64,000 nt of DNA from Cytophagaceae bacterium (GCA_947458545.1 CANGYH010000001.1:992001-1056000), one strand, 5' to 3'; positions 1 to 8,680 are shown, counted from the first letter of the stretch. Numbers and translations are program-made. The notes: a model not told the origin generated them from the sequence alone.

Positions 1-822
1 TAGCACAGGCAAAAAGGCCACAAAAGGTGGTGCCCAAGGCCCGAAGCTGGCCCCAGACAGCACTCCAGAAAGAATGTCTGCCACGGCGCCGAGCGCGTAG
101 CCCTTGTGGCTGCCAGTTTGGGGCGACGAACCTAAGGGCAACAAGGCACCTCCGTGGCCTAGGGCGTGTGGATCTTGGGTAGGCTGGCCTTGGGAGTTTT
201 GAATCCAACCGAGGGGGGCAGGCTGTTGCTTGCGTTGCAGAATCTCTAGCTTGCCATTAGCGGCCGTGGTGGTGGCCATATCTGCTACAAAGGGCGGATA
301 CTTGCCGGCAGGCACGGCAAAAGCCAGGGGATTGGTACCCAGCATCCGCTTATTGCCGTGGGTTGGGGCAACCAAAGGGCTTGCGTTGGTGGTGGCAAAG
401 CCTATCATGCCCTCGGCAGCGGCCATAAGTGCGTAGCGGCCTGCAATGCCAAAGTGATTGCTGTTGCGCACGGCTACCCAGCCGGTGCCTACGGCCTTGG
501 CCATCTCTAGGGCCTTGGCCATGGCCAACTGCCCGGCAACCAGCCCGAGCCCTCCTCCGGCGTCAAGCGTGGCGGTGGCGGGGGTTTGATGTACCCAATC
601 GTAGCGTGCGTCTCCCTTTAGGCGGCCTGCCTGGTAGAGGCGGTAGTACCCTGACAGGCGTGCTACGCCATGGCTCTCTATGCCGCGCTGGTCTGCGGCA
701 ATTAAGTTTTCGGCAGCCATCTGGGCATGGGCGGGCTGGCAACCCATTTGGGCAAAAACGGCCTTTGCAAAGGCCAAAAGCCTGGCGGCCGGGTACCGCT
801 CAATATCTGGTTGGGTTTCCAT
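1..822 (-). CDS. Ldh-family (malate/L-lactate-like) dehydrogenase, C-terminus cut by window edge
   Basis: This is an NAD(P)-dependent oxidoreductase of the Ldh_2 family, whose members oxidise or reduce small 2-hydroxyacids such as malate, lactate, ureidoglycolate or sulfolactate. The frame stays open to base 1, so only 274 codons of a usual 330-350 are present and the C-terminus is missing. Family motifs seen are ADQRGIESHGVARLSGYY near residue 50, NSNHFGIAGRYA, GTNPLAFAVP and DMATTTAANGKLEI. The ATG at 822 lies 6 bases after the stop of the upstream glycosyltransferase, so it is probably the last gene of an operon with that gene and the FkbM methyltransferase. The substrate cannot be told from sequence. 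The family call is firm. Confidence 0.88.
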   Translation of the reverse strand, partial: METQPDIERYPAARLLAFAKAVFAQMGCQPAHAQMAAENLIAADQRGIESHGVARLSGYYRLYQAGRLKGDARYDWVHQTPATATLDAGGGLGLVAGQLAMAKALEMAKAVGTGWVAVRNSNHFGIAGRYALMAAAEGMIGFATTNASPLVAPTHGNKRMLGTNPLAFAVPAGKYPPFVADMATTTAANGKLEILQRKQQPAPLGWIQNSQGQPTQDPHALGHGGALLPLGSSPQTGSHKGYALGAVADILSGVLSGASFGPWAPPFVAFLPVL

Positions 823-828
823 GCAGGC

Positions 829-1692
829 CTAGGATGATTGCTTGAGTTTACGGGCCTTGAAACGCGCCAGACCCTCTGCCCCAAGGAGGGTGCGCAGGGT
901 TGTGTTGACCAGGCCCATGTACAGTTGCACCCACGCCTGGCGGGCCCGTACGCGAAGGGCATAGGCCAATCCGAAGTATTTACGGTTGATGGCAAAAGCG
1001 TCTTTGAGCGTCTGCGGGCTGGCGCTGGCGCCGCCGGGGCGCTTGTAGCTGATGACGCTGCCTGTATGGGCAAACTGCCCCCCTGCACTTACGATCTGAA
1101 GGTACCAGTCGTAGTCTGCACAGATGCGGTAACGAGTATCGTAACGATGGCGGGCATAGAGGGCCTGAGTGGCAAAGACGGTGCGGTGATCTACGCCGCC
1201 GTCTCGGCCGATGCGGTGGTGGTCTGAGCGGAAGAGGCTGGTTTGCAGCGGCTCCTCTTGCCAGACGACGAGCGTGTCGCCATAGACAAAGCCAGCGCCG
1301 GTGGCTTGCCAGGTTTTTACTACGTCTGCCACGGCATGGGGGGTGTACCAGTCGTCAGCATTTTTGAGGCCGATGAGCGTACCTGTGCAGAGGCTAATGC
1401 CCTCGTTCATGGCGGCGTAAATGCCTGCATCCGGGGCAGAGCGCCAATAGGCCAGGCGGTCGTTGTAGGCCCGAATGATGTCGAGGGTACCATCGGTCGA
1501 GCCGCCGTCTAGGATGATGTATTCGACGTAGGGGTATGTCTGGCCCAAGACAGACTCGATGGTTTGCCTCAGGTGCTTTTGCCCGTTGAGTACCACCGTT
1601 ACGATACTCACCAGCGGCAACCCCTCTGGGGCGGCAAAGGTGCGGCCGGTAAGCCGGAGGCCACCCTCTAGGGGCACTGATGGCAGGGGCAT
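829..1692 (-). CDS. Family 2 glycosyltransferase
   Basis: A 287-residue GT-A fold glycosyltransferase that transfers a sugar from a nucleotide-sugar donor in the cytoplasm. The GT2 domain starts near residue 27 (PLVSIVTVVLNG). It carries the nucleotide-binding motif DGGSTDGT at 62-69, and NADDW at 111-115 supplies the metal-binding acidic residues. PDAGIYAAMNEGI at about 87-99 is typical of the GT2 subgroup found in exopolysaccharide and O-antigen loci. There is no membrane segment. It sits 12 bases after the FkbM methyltransferase and 6 bases before the Ldh-family gene, suggesting one operon that decorates a glycan. Donor and acceptor are unknown. Confidence 0.9.
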   Translation of the reverse strand: MPLPSVPLEGGLRLTGRTFAAPEGLPLVSIVTVVLNGQKHLRQTIESVLGQTYPYVEYIILDGGSTDGTLDIIRAYNDRLAYWRSAPDAGIYAAMNEGISLCTGTLIGLKNADDWYTPHAVADVVKTWQATGAGFVYGDTLVVWQEEPLQTSLFRSDHHRIGRDGGVDHRTVFATQALYARHRYDTRYRICADYDWYLQIVSAGGQFAHTGSVISYKRPGGASASPQTLKDAFAINRKYFGLAYALRVRARQAWVQLYMGLVNTTLRTLLGAEGLARFKARKLKQSS

Positions 1693-1704
1693 GAAGTGGG
1701 ACGG

Positions 1705-2427
1705 TCAGGCTTTCAGAAAGATGGCGTCTTGCTGCAAGGGGCGGCCGTTGATGGGCGAGTTGCGCTGCCCGCCCGAGCCTGCATAGGCAAAGCCGCGCTC
1801 GGCCAAAAACTGGGCCACGTCTGCAAAAAGCCGTTGGCCTTGATAAAGCTCTACAAAGCTGGTTTCGCAAATGATGGCTTTGCAGTGGGCCAACGTATTA
1901 GGGGCTCCCTCTAAGGCAGGCAGCTCGAACCCTTGCACGTCTAACTTGAGCAAGAAGGGGCCTGTAATCTGGTGTTCCGCCAGCAGATCGTCTAGCCGCA
2001 CCACTTCTATCTGCTGGCGGCTAGAGCCAGCCGTGTAGGGATAGGCCTTTTTATGGGCATCGGCCATGGGCAGCAGCGAGCTGGAGAGCGCATAGTCTGA
2101 CCGATGAATTTCTGCCTGCGCCCGGGCGGGGCCTGCCGCCAGATTGAAGCCTTGCCACCAGCTTTGGCCTTGCAGGTTTTGCTGCATGGCGGCAAAAGAG
2201 TCTGGCAATGGCTCTAGACTAACGACGCGAGCCTGTGGCAATCGCTCGTGCAGCTCAATGGCAGACTCGCCTCGGTTGGCCCCTACGTCTAACACGGTGG
2301 CTATGCCTAGCTCTTGGAGCCAGGTGTCTTTGCGGGCAATTTTGCGGGTATTGAGCAGCAGGTACCCACTCGCCTCCAAGCGGTTGAGCATCCAGCCTTT
2401 AAGTCCGCGACGGATGGGTGGGGCCAT
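1705..2427 (-). CDS. FkbM family SAM-dependent methyltransferase
   Basis: A class I SAM methyltransferase of the FkbM type, usually an O-methyltransferase acting on glycans or polyketides. The SAM-binding motif VLDVGANRGE lies at about 45-54, the acidic second-strand motif VVSLEPLPDSF follows, and LLKLDVQGFELPALEGA is the FkbM signature near residue 160. The ATG at 2427 (product 240 residues) is preferred over one 39 bases further upstream. A minus-strand -7 element at 2437-2444 lies between the two, so a transcript could not include the longer start. It is the first gene of the operon with the GT2 and Ldh-family genes, and methylation of a sugar made by the neighbouring GT2 is a reasonable inference. 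Confidence 0.88.
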   Translation of the reverse strand: MAPPIRRGLKGWMLNRLEASGYLLLNTRKIARKDTWLQELGIATVLDVGANRGESAIELHERLPQARVVSLEPLPDSFAAMQQNLQGQSWWQGFNLAAGPARAQAEIHRSDYALSSSLLPMADAHKKAYPYTAGSSRQQIEVVRLDDLLAEHQITGPFLLKLDVQGFELPALEGAPNTLAHCKAIICETSFVELYQGQRLFADVAQFLAERGFAYAGSGGQRNSPINGRPLQQDAIFLKA

Positions 2428-2436
2428 AATAGGCCA

Positions 2437-2444
2437 CAAAAATA
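2437..2444 (-). promoter_or_regulatory. Promoter -7 element (TATTTTTG) for the FkbM operon
   Basis: On the minus strand the octamer reads TATTTTTG, a full match to the Bacteroidota consensus TAnnTTTG. It lies 9 bases before the ATG at 2427, so the mRNA would have almost no 5' leader. Confidence 0.6.
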
Positions 2445-2491
2445 GAAACCGGCACGGCCCTGGCACGTTAATTGGCTGGGCGGCCTTTAGC

Positions 2492-2499
2492 TACCTTTA
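2492..2499 (+). promoter_or_regulatory. Promoter -7 element (TACCTTTA) for the GH3 gene
   Basis: TACCTTTA matches TAnnTTTG at all but the last base. A TTG at 2472-2474 lies 17 bases upstream as a possible -33 element. It is divergent from the FkbM promoter about 50 bases away. Confidence 0.5.
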
Positions 2500-2517
2500 C
2501 CGCACAGAAGAATCTGC

Positions 2518-4047
2518 ATGGGCCTGATTGATACTGCAACCACCTTTTTGATGCGCAGGCGGATTGCCCGCATCCAAGGCGTATTGGCAGACCCTATCCG
2601 CGCCCAGCAAGAGCAATTGCGGCGCTTACTGGCCTCGGCTGGTGGGGCAGAGTATGGCAGGACGTATGGCTTGCGAGACTGCCGCACCTACGAAACCTTC
2701 CGCAGCAGGGTGCCGATTGTGACCTATGAGGAGCTGTGGCCCTACATAGAGCGCACCATGCATGGCGAGCGAGACGTGCTATGGCCGGGGCGCACTCGGC
2801 TGTTTGCCAAAAGCAGCGGCACCACGGGGGCAAGATCTAAATTCATACCCGTTACTTCGGCCAGCCTGCACCATTGCCACTACATGGGGGGTAAAGACAT
2901 GATTACCCTCTACCTGAATAACAACCCGGGCAGCCAGGTGTTGGCTGGTAAGAACCTGGCCGTTGGGGGCAGCCTGGAGCGTAACCCGCACCAGGCATAC
3001 GGCAGTTGGATTGGCGACGTATCTGCCCTCATCATGAACAACCTGCCGGGTTGGGCCCAGCGGATGCGAAGCCCAAGGCTGGAGACCGCCATTTTGCCCA
3101 ACTGGGAAGAAAAGCTTGAGCGTATAGCCCGCGAGTCTAGCCAAGAGAATGTAACGAGTCTCTCTGGGGTGCCTACCTGGATGCTGCTTTTGCTAGATAA
3201 GGTGCTCGAGATTAACAAGGCGACAGATTTGCGGCAGGTTTGGCCCAACCTGGAGTGTATTATCCACGGGGCAGTATCTTTTGCGCCATATAGGGAGATT
3301 TTTAAGAAGTACGTCCAGGGTACGCCCTTACGCACCATGGAGGTGTACAATGCCTCTGAGGGCTACTTTGCCCAGCAGGATGTGCAGCCTGGCCCCGAGG
3401 GAGAGATGGCCCTGATGCCCGACTATGGCATCTTCTATGAGTTTATCCCGGCCGAGCAGTTCAGGCGCGGGTCAGACCTGGCCATCCCGTTGGAAGAAGT
3501 TGAGGCCGGGCAAGACTATGCCTTGGTTATCAGCACGAACGGGGGGCTGTGGCGGTATCTGATAGGAGACACGGTCCGCTTTACAAGTACCGACCCGTAC
3601 CGGGTTGTGATTTCTGGCCGGACGAAGCACTTTATCAATGCCTTTGGCGAAGAGGTGGTGGTTGAAAACGCCGAGGCTGCCATCACCTATGCCAGCCAGC
3701 AGACGGGCACCGCCGTGCGCAACTTTACGGTGGCTCCTATCTATATGGGGGGCAGCACCCAGGCCTGCCACGAATGGTTGGTGGAGTTTGAAGGGGAGCC
3801 GCCGGCACAGGCGCAGGCCTTTATCCAATTGATAGACGACCGTCTGCGGCAGGTAAACTCAGATTATGATGCCAAGCGACAGGCCAATCTGGCGCTTAAA
3901 GCACCCGAGCTGCACATTCTGCCAGACGGCACTTTTTACCGCTGGCTTAAAAGCAAAGGCAAACTGGGCGGGCAAAACAAAGTGCCTCGGCTGAGCAATA
4001 CGCGCGAATACGTAGAGCAGATTCTGGCCTTTGTACAGGCTGCCTAG
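2518..4047 (+). CDS. GH3 auxin-responsive promoter family protein (acyl-amido synthetase-like)
   Basis: A 509-residue member of the GH3 branch of the ANL adenylating superfamily. Plant members use ATP to join carboxylic acids to amino acids; bacterial members are common in Bacteroidota but their substrates are unknown. The ATP/AMP-binding motif KSSGTTGARSKFIPVT is at 98-113. The central YNASEGYFAQQD and the later GLWRYLIGDTVRFT and GRTKHFINAFGEEVVVEN are the conserved GH3 adenylation and C-terminal lobe segments. The length is typical. The ATG follows a -7 element at 2492-2499. Its stop overlaps the stop of the convergent ChaN-like gene (shared bases CTAG). The physiological role is not evident from the context. 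Confidence 0.9.
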   Translation: MGLIDTATTFLMRRRIARIQGVLADPIRAQQEQLRRLLASAGGAEYGRTYGLRDCRTYETFRSRVPIVTYEELWPYIERTMHGERDVLWPGRTRLFAKSSGTTGARSKFIPVTSASLHHCHYMGGKDMITLYLNNNPGSQVLAGKNLAVGGSLERNPHQAYGSWIGDVSALIMNNLPGWAQRMRSPRLETAILPNWEEKLERIARESSQENVTSLSGVPTWMLLLLDKVLEINKATDLRQVWPNLECIIHGAVSFAPYREIFKKYVQGTPLRTMEVYNASEGYFAQQDVQPGPEGEMALMPDYGIFYEFIPAEQFRRGSDLAIPLEEVEAGQDYALVISTNGGLWRYLIGDTVRFTSTDPYRVVISGRTKHFINAFGEEVVVENAEAAITYASQQTGTAVRNFTVAPIYMGGSTQACHEWLVEFEGEPPAQAQAFIQLIDDRLRQVNSDYDAKRQANLALKAPELHILPDGTFYRWLKSKGKLGGQNKVPRLSNTREYVEQILAFVQAA

Positions 4048-4958
4048 GGCTTGCCTGCGGGCCGAGCCGGACCTACCACCACGATGTCTGCCAGCGCTTT
4101 GTTGCCGGCATCCTCTGCCCCGGTGGGGCGATAGCTGATGGTGAGCGTACGCACCCGGGGGTCGTTGCGGCGCAGGTAGTACAGGATTCCCTCGTTATAG
4201 TCTGAGTGAAAGCTGCCGTTGATATGTAGCAAACGACCGCCTGCGGGCCGGTTTCTGGCTATGATGTAGCCCATCGTGGCATCCTTTATGGCTTGTGCCG
4301 CCACAAAGCGGTTGGTGGCAGCCGTATCTGCCATACCGTGGCCTGCCATCATGCCGCGCATCTTTTGGTAGCTGCTTTGCTGGTAGGGCACCATTATGGG
4401 CAAGGGCGCTATCCACAGCTTGGCCTGTTCGGAGAGGCTATCGAGGGCAGGCAGGCCGCGGCGCGCTACGAGCGAGGCATATCGCCGGGGTACGTTGGTG
4501 GCGTAAATGGGTAGCTTGCGCTGCACCGCAAAGCGTACCAGGGGCAGATAGTCGGTCTCCCAATTGCCCCAGAGGTTGGCGCTGGCCTCTAGCTGAGCTT
4601 GGGTGGCAAAGCCTGAGCGGTACTCGTCGAGCACGGTTTGGTCTTCAGTTTCCAGCATCTCCAGGCCCAGGGCCAGCGGGCCGGGTAGGGCCGCCAGGTC
4701 TTCCAACAGTTCTTGCTCGGCCAGGTGGCCGATGCTGTCGTCGTGCAGCTCGCCAAAGAAGATGACGTCTGCCTCTTTGCAGCGGGCCAGCAGTTGGGCA
4801 TAGGTGATGGGCTTGCCACCGGCAGAGAGCTTGAGGCCAGCCATCACCTCGGGGGCGGCGGGTGTTTGAGCCTGGGCGGAAGGCGCCAAGGCCCACAGCA
4901 GCGTCAGCAGGCAAGCGGCGAAGGGTAGCACGTTCATTCTGCCCGTAATGGTACGCAT
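4044..4958 (-). CDS. ChaN-like haem-binding lipoprotein family protein
   Basis: A 304-residue exported protein of the ChaN/Tiki superfamily; Campylobacter ChaN binds haem and is linked to iron uptake. The N-terminus carries a signal peptide with a hydrophobic core LPFAACLLTLLWALAPSAQA. The family motifs VIFFGELHDDSIGH and LGLEMLETEDQ follow, and HINGSFHSDYNEGILYYL near the C-terminus gives the second His cluster. No lipobox Cys is obvious, so it is more likely soluble periplasmic. An internal Met at 4937 would also start in front of the signal peptide. It converges on the GH3 gene with overlapping stop codons. Iron or haem function is inferred from family only. Confidence 0.82.
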   Translation of the reverse strand: MRTITGRMNVLPFAACLLTLLWALAPSAQAQTPAAPEVMAGLKLSAGGKPITYAQLLARCKEADVIFFGELHDDSIGHLAEQELLEDLAALPGPLALGLEMLETEDQTVLDEYRSGFATQAQLEASANLWGNWETDYLPLVRFAVQRKLPIYATNVPRRYASLVARRGLPALDSLSEQAKLWIAPLPIMVPYQQSSYQKMRGMMAGHGMADTAATNRFVAAQAIKDATMGYIIARNRPAGGRLLHINGSFHSDYNEGILYYLRRNDPRVRTLTISYRPTGAEDAGNKALADIVVVGPARPAGKP

Positions 4959-4991
4959 AAGCCCGGAAATCTACCGCCCTAAACGCAAAAC

Positions 4992-5009
4992 GCCCGGCCA
5001 AGGCCGGGC
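4992..5009 (-). terminator. Rho-independent terminator of tRNA-Phe
   Basis: Eight-base-pair GC stem (GCCCGGCC / GGCCGGGC) with a 2-base loop. On the minus strand it is followed by a T-rich tail (GTTTTGCGTTT). It lies 11 bases beyond the 3' end of tRNA-Phe. Confidence 0.85.
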
Positions 5010-5020
5010 ATTTAAGGGCG

Positions 5021-5093
5021 TGGTGTTGATTGGAATCGAACCAACGACACAAGGATTTTCAGTCCTTTGCTCTACCAACTGAGCTACAACACC
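5021..5093 (-). tRNA. tRNA-Phe (anticodon GAA)
   Basis: A 73-nt cloverleaf on the minus strand. The 7-bp acceptor stem is GGTGTTG / CAACACC with discriminator A. The D-arm GTAGCTCAGTTGGTAGAGC, an anticodon arm with GAA at 5058-5060, and the T-arm with GGTTCGATTCC are all canonical. CCA is not encoded and must be added after transcription. A strong -7 element lies at 5122-5129 and a hairpin terminator at 4992-5009, so it is a single-gene transcript. Confidence 0.97.
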
Positions 5094-5103
5094 AAATGTG
5101 TGC

Positions 5104-5117
5104 CCCTTTCGAAAGGG
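5104..5117. repeat. Perfect 14-bp palindrome in the tRNA-Phe 5' leader
   Basis: CCCTTTCGAAAGGG is a perfect palindrome between the -7 element and the mature 5' end of tRNA-Phe. It sits at or just after the expected transcription start, so it could be an operator or part of the precursor leader. Confidence 0.5.
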
Positions 5118-5121
5118 ACTG

Positions 5122-5129
5122 CAAAGATA
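5122..5129 (-). promoter_or_regulatory. Promoter -7 element (TATCTTTG) for tRNA-Phe
   Basis: On the minus strand the bases read TATCTTTG followed by C, a perfect TAnnTTTG. Transcription would begin about 24 bases before the tRNA. Confidence 0.75.
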
Positions 5130-5302
5130 GCAGAGGCCGGTCTTTGCTGCAAAGCTGCCTGCAATTTTCTGCCAATTTTCTGGTTTGCCTATGGGCATGT
5201 TTTAGCCTTACCTCTAAATCTAAATCTGGGTGAATGGATGGCAGGCAGAGTAGTTTATGATGCCGACGGCCTAAATTTCGACTTCAAAGTGCCTCGAGCC
5301 TC

Positions 5303-6667
5303 ATGCACCTACTTCAACAGCTCCTTTTTGCCCTAACCTTGGGAGGGTTCTCGTTCTGGATTTACCGCCGGGTGATGCGCATCCTGGCCAATCTGGCCCT
5401 AGGTAAGCCCATGCAGCCCGACGCAACCCCTGCCGCAGAGCGCTGGCGGATGGTAGCCGTGTACGCCCTGGGGCAGAAGAAGATGTTCGAGAAGCCCCTG
5501 GTCGGGGTGATGCACATGGTCATCTACCTGGGCTTCTTTATCGTCAATGTCGAGATACTGGAGATTATCTTGGATGGACTTCTGGGTACGCACCGGCTGT
5601 TTGCCCCTTGGTTAGGCGGCTTGTACCCGGTGCTCATCAACGTGTTTGAGGCGTTGGCTTTTGGCGTGCTGGCCGTGTGCGTGGTCTTTTTGGCGCGGCG
5701 GAACATGGTCCATATCAAGCGGTTCCACGCGCGGGAGCTGGTCGGCTGGCCCTTTAAGGACGCCAACCAGATCCTGGTGGCCGAGATTATCCTGATGCTG
5801 CTATTTCTGACCTGGAACGCCTCTGAAACGGTGTTGCGCGGCAGGGCCTTGGCTGGCGAGGCCGCGTTGGAGCATTACCAGGTTGCAGGGTTAGGTGCAC
5901 ATCCTTTCTGGATATCAGGCGTGCTCACCGGCTTGTTTGAGGGTTGGGGCACCCAAGCCTTGCATATCTATGAGCGTGCTGCCTGGTGGCTCCACATTAC
6001 GGGTATCTTAGGGTTTGGCGTGTATGTTACCTACAGCAAGCACCTGCACATTGCGATGGGCTTTCCGAACACGTATTGGAAGCGCACCCAGCCCGTGGGC
6101 CAGGCGCGCAACATGCCGGAGATTGCCACCGAAGTACGCTCTATGCTGGGCCTGCCTGCCTTGGCAGAGGTTGCAGCATCTGAAACAGCTGCGGCAGAGC
6201 CCGGCCGCTTTGGGGCTAAGGACGTAACCGACCTAAGCCGCAAAAACCTAATGGATGCCTACAGCTGCACCGAGTGCGGGCGCTGTACGGCGGCCTGCCC
6301 GGCCAACATTACGGGCAAGCTCCTCTCTCCGCGGAAAATCATGATGGACACTCGAGACCGCATGGAAGAGATCGGGCGCCATCAGGAAGCTACCAAGACG
6401 CAGGACATTCCTAAGGAGAAGCCTTTGCTGGATGGATACATCTTGCGCGAAGAGATTCTGGCCTGCACCAACTGCAATGCCTGCATAGATGCCTGCCCCA
6501 TAGGCATCAACCCGCTCGACATTATCACGGAGCTGCGTCGCTATGCGGTAATGGAAGAGTCTAAGGCACCTGCGAGCTGGAACGCCATGTTTCAGAATCT
6601 GGAGAACCAGCAAGCGCCTTGGGCGTATCCGGCTTCTGAGCGGCTCAAGTGGCTGGAGAACGCCTAA
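5303..6667 (+). CDS. Membrane-bound 4Fe-4S oxidoreductase (HdrC/NarI-like electron carrier)
   Basis: A 454-residue electron-transfer protein. The N-terminal half has about five membrane segments (roughly 5-25, 68-90, 110-130, 157-175 and 228-245). It resembles the membrane cytochrome-like domain of respiratory reductases. The C-terminal half carries two 4Fe-4S sites: C322, C325, C328 and C332 (CTECGRCTAACP), and C388, C391, C394 and C398 (CTNCNACIDACP). In many Bacteroidota the next gene encodes a partner with two CCG (heterodisulfide reductase B-like) domains, but here mutL follows. It probably passes electrons between a quinone and an unknown soluble partner. The start at 5303 leaves the first membrane helix intact. 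Confidence 0.85.
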   Translation: MHLLQQLLFALTLGGFSFWIYRRVMRILANLALGKPMQPDATPAAERWRMVAVYALGQKKMFEKPLVGVMHMVIYLGFFIVNVEILEIILDGLLGTHRLFAPWLGGLYPVLINVFEALAFGVLAVCVVFLARRNMVHIKRFHARELVGWPFKDANQILVAEIILMLLFLTWNASETVLRGRALAGEAALEHYQVAGLGAHPFWISGVLTGLFEGWGTQALHIYERAAWWLHITGILGFGVYVTYSKHLHIAMGFPNTYWKRTQPVGQARNMPEIATEVRSMLGLPALAEVAASETAAAEPGRFGAKDVTDLSRKNLMDAYSCTECGRCTAACPANITGKLLSPRKIMMDTRDRMEEIGRHQEATKTQDIPKEKPLLDGYILREEILACTNCNACIDACPIGINPLDIITELRRYAVMEESKAPASWNAMFQNLENQQAPWAYPASERLKWLENA

Positions 6668-6736
6668 GCGCTCTTCTATCTGGGCTGTATTGTCTCTTTC
6701 TTAACTCTGCTACTTAACGGTCTCACCGCATTCTCT

Positions 6737-8650
6737 GTGGATATCATCCGCCTGCTTCCTGACGCCATTGCCAACCAGATAGCGGCAGGTGAGGTCGTGC
6801 AGCGCCCGGCGTCGGTGGTAAAGGAGTTGCTGGAAAACAGCCTGGATGCCCGCGCTACCAAGATTACGCTCATCGTAAAAGAGGCTGGGCGGCAGTTGGT
6901 GCAAGTGGTGGATGATGGCACCGGCATGAGCGAGACCGATGCCCGGATGTGCTTTGAGCGGCACGCCACCAGCAAGATAAAAAATGCTGAGGACCTCTGG
7001 GCCATCCGCACGATGGGCTTCCGGGGCGAGGCTATGGCATCCATAGCAGCTGTGGCCCGGGTAGAGCTCAAGACCCGACTGCATGGCGAAGATGTTGGGA
7101 CTGAGATCTGCATCGAAGGCTCAGCCATCAAATCCATTGGCCCGGTTGCCACACCTGCCGGCACCAGTATCTCCGTCAAAGACCTTTTCTACAACACACC
7201 TGCCAGGCGCAACTTCTTAAAGAGCAATACGGCCGAGCTAAAGCACATTGTAGATGAGTTTACCCGCGTAGCATTGGCCAAGCCAGATGTGGCTCTGCAC
7301 CTCTTTCGCGGGGAGGAGGAGTTTTTGCGCCTGCCCAAGGGCAAGCTGGCCCAGCGCATTGCGGGCCTCTTTGGCAAGGGGTATGCGGCCGGGCTGGTAC
7401 CACTGCAAGAGGCGGCGGGGGCCTTTTCTGTGCATGGGTATATGGGCAAGCCAGACTTGGCAAAGAAAACGCGAGGCGAGCAGTTCTTTTTTGTGAACGG
7501 ACGTTATATACGCCACCCGTTTTTGCACCATGCCGTAATGTCTGCGCTGGAAGGGCTACTGCCGGCAGACTTTCATCCCTTCTACACCATCTTCATCCAA
7601 ACCGACCCTGCCCGGCTGGACGTGAACGTCCACCCTACAAAGACGGAGGTGAAGTTTGAGGACGAGCGCTCGCTTTATGCCATTTTGTTTGCGACGGTGC
7701 GCAAGGCCATGGCAGACTTCCACGTGACGCCGCCGCTGGATTTTGAGGGGGATGTCAACTTCGGCTTAAGCAAGCCGGCCACAGACGGGGATGGCTTTAC
7801 TGCTGAGCACGATACGGCATTGCCCGCTGCACCGCCCACTTGGCGTTGGCCAACACCCCCTACCCCACCCTCTGGGTTAGACGATTGGCGTACGCTGCCC
7901 CAAAGCTCATCTGGCGGAGGTGGCGGCTGGCCCGGTGGCAGTGGAGACAGGCCCGGAGGGACGACATCTTTTGACGGCAGGGCCGACGGCATTGAGTTAG
8001 GCAAGACGCTGGTGGGGGCAGGTGGGCAACTTTTTGAGTCTGAATCCGGGGGGCTTGTGCCTGAAATGGGCAGGCCCATGCCAAAGGGTACGTTTCAGTT
8101 TGGCAACCAGTACCTGGCCACGGCTGTACGATCTGGCCTGATGTTAATAGATATAGATGCCGCGCGCGAGCGTATTCTGTACGAGAAGTTTATGCGCAGG
8201 CAGGGTACGGAGGGGCTTTGCCAACAAAGCATCTTTCCGGTGACGGTGGAATTGTCGCCGAGCCAGTCTGTTGTGCTGGAAGAAGTTTGGGAAGATATTA
8301 GCCGCCTTGGGTTTAACCTAGAACGGTTGGGGCAGCATAAGCTACAGATTTTGGGATCGCCTACGGAGGCTTACGCAGGCACTGAGAAAGAGCTGCTGGA
8401 GGGCTTGTTAGAGCAATATGCCTTTGCCAAAGACCAGCTTAAAATTCCGCGCAAAGAGCAGGTGGCGCGGGCGCTTGCGGCCAAGGCAGCCAAGCGCCCA
8501 GGCCAGACAGAGCTAGACCCGGCCGAGCAAGAGAGCCTCATTAGCCGGTTGTTTACCTGCCAAGTGCCCAACATTACCCCAGACGGCAGGCCTGTGACGG
8601 TTTTGTTGGGCCTGCAGGCCGTAGGCGGTTGGTTTGGCAAAGCACAGTAG
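6737..8650 (+). CDS. mutL: DNA mismatch repair protein MutL
   Basis: MutL couples mismatch recognition by MutS to strand excision. The GTG start gives a product beginning MDIIRLLPDAIANQ, aligned with the normal MutL N-terminus. GHKL ATPase motifs are ELLEN (30-34), DDGTGM (59-64), RHATSK (75-80) and GFRGEA (94-99). A Gly/Pro-rich linker spans about 375-430, followed by the C-terminal dimerisation domain. The site that is DQHA(X)2E(X)4E in endonuclease-type MutL reads DIDAARERILYE, and the C-terminal Cys-Pro-His site reads TPDGRP. Loss of these metal ligands is common in this phylum, so nicking activity is doubtful. At 637 residues the length is normal. The gene is followed directly by the mutase. 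Confidence 0.97.
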   Translation: MDIIRLLPDAIANQIAAGEVVQRPASVVKELLENSLDARATKITLIVKEAGRQLVQVVDDGTGMSETDARMCFERHATSKIKNAEDLWAIRTMGFRGEAMASIAAVARVELKTRLHGEDVGTEICIEGSAIKSIGPVATPAGTSISVKDLFYNTPARRNFLKSNTAELKHIVDEFTRVALAKPDVALHLFRGEEEFLRLPKGKLAQRIAGLFGKGYAAGLVPLQEAAGAFSVHGYMGKPDLAKKTRGEQFFFVNGRYIRHPFLHHAVMSALEGLLPADFHPFYTIFIQTDPARLDVNVHPTKTEVKFEDERSLYAILFATVRKAMADFHVTPPLDFEGDVNFGLSKPATDGDGFTAEHDTALPAAPPTWRWPTPPTPPSGLDDWRTLPQSSSGGGGGWPGGSGDRPGGTTSFDGRADGIELGKTLVGAGGQLFESESGGLVPEMGRPMPKGTFQFGNQYLATAVRSGLMLIDIDAARERILYEKFMRRQGTEGLCQQSIFPVTVELSPSQSVVLEEVWEDISRLGFNLERLGQHKLQILGSPTEAYAGTEKELLEGLLEQYAFAKDQLKIPRKEQVARALAAKAAKRPGQTELDPAEQESLISRLFTCQVPNITPDGRPVTVLLGLQAVGGWFGKAQ

Positions 8651-8680
8651 TGCCAGCATGGTTGGCAAGCCAGCCCCTGG

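Noticed and set aside
8101-8650. MutL lacking the DQHA endonuclease motif as a novel feature
   Set aside because: Bacteroidota MutL proteins commonly have degenerate versions of this motif and of the C-terminal metal site, so it is not unusual for the group.
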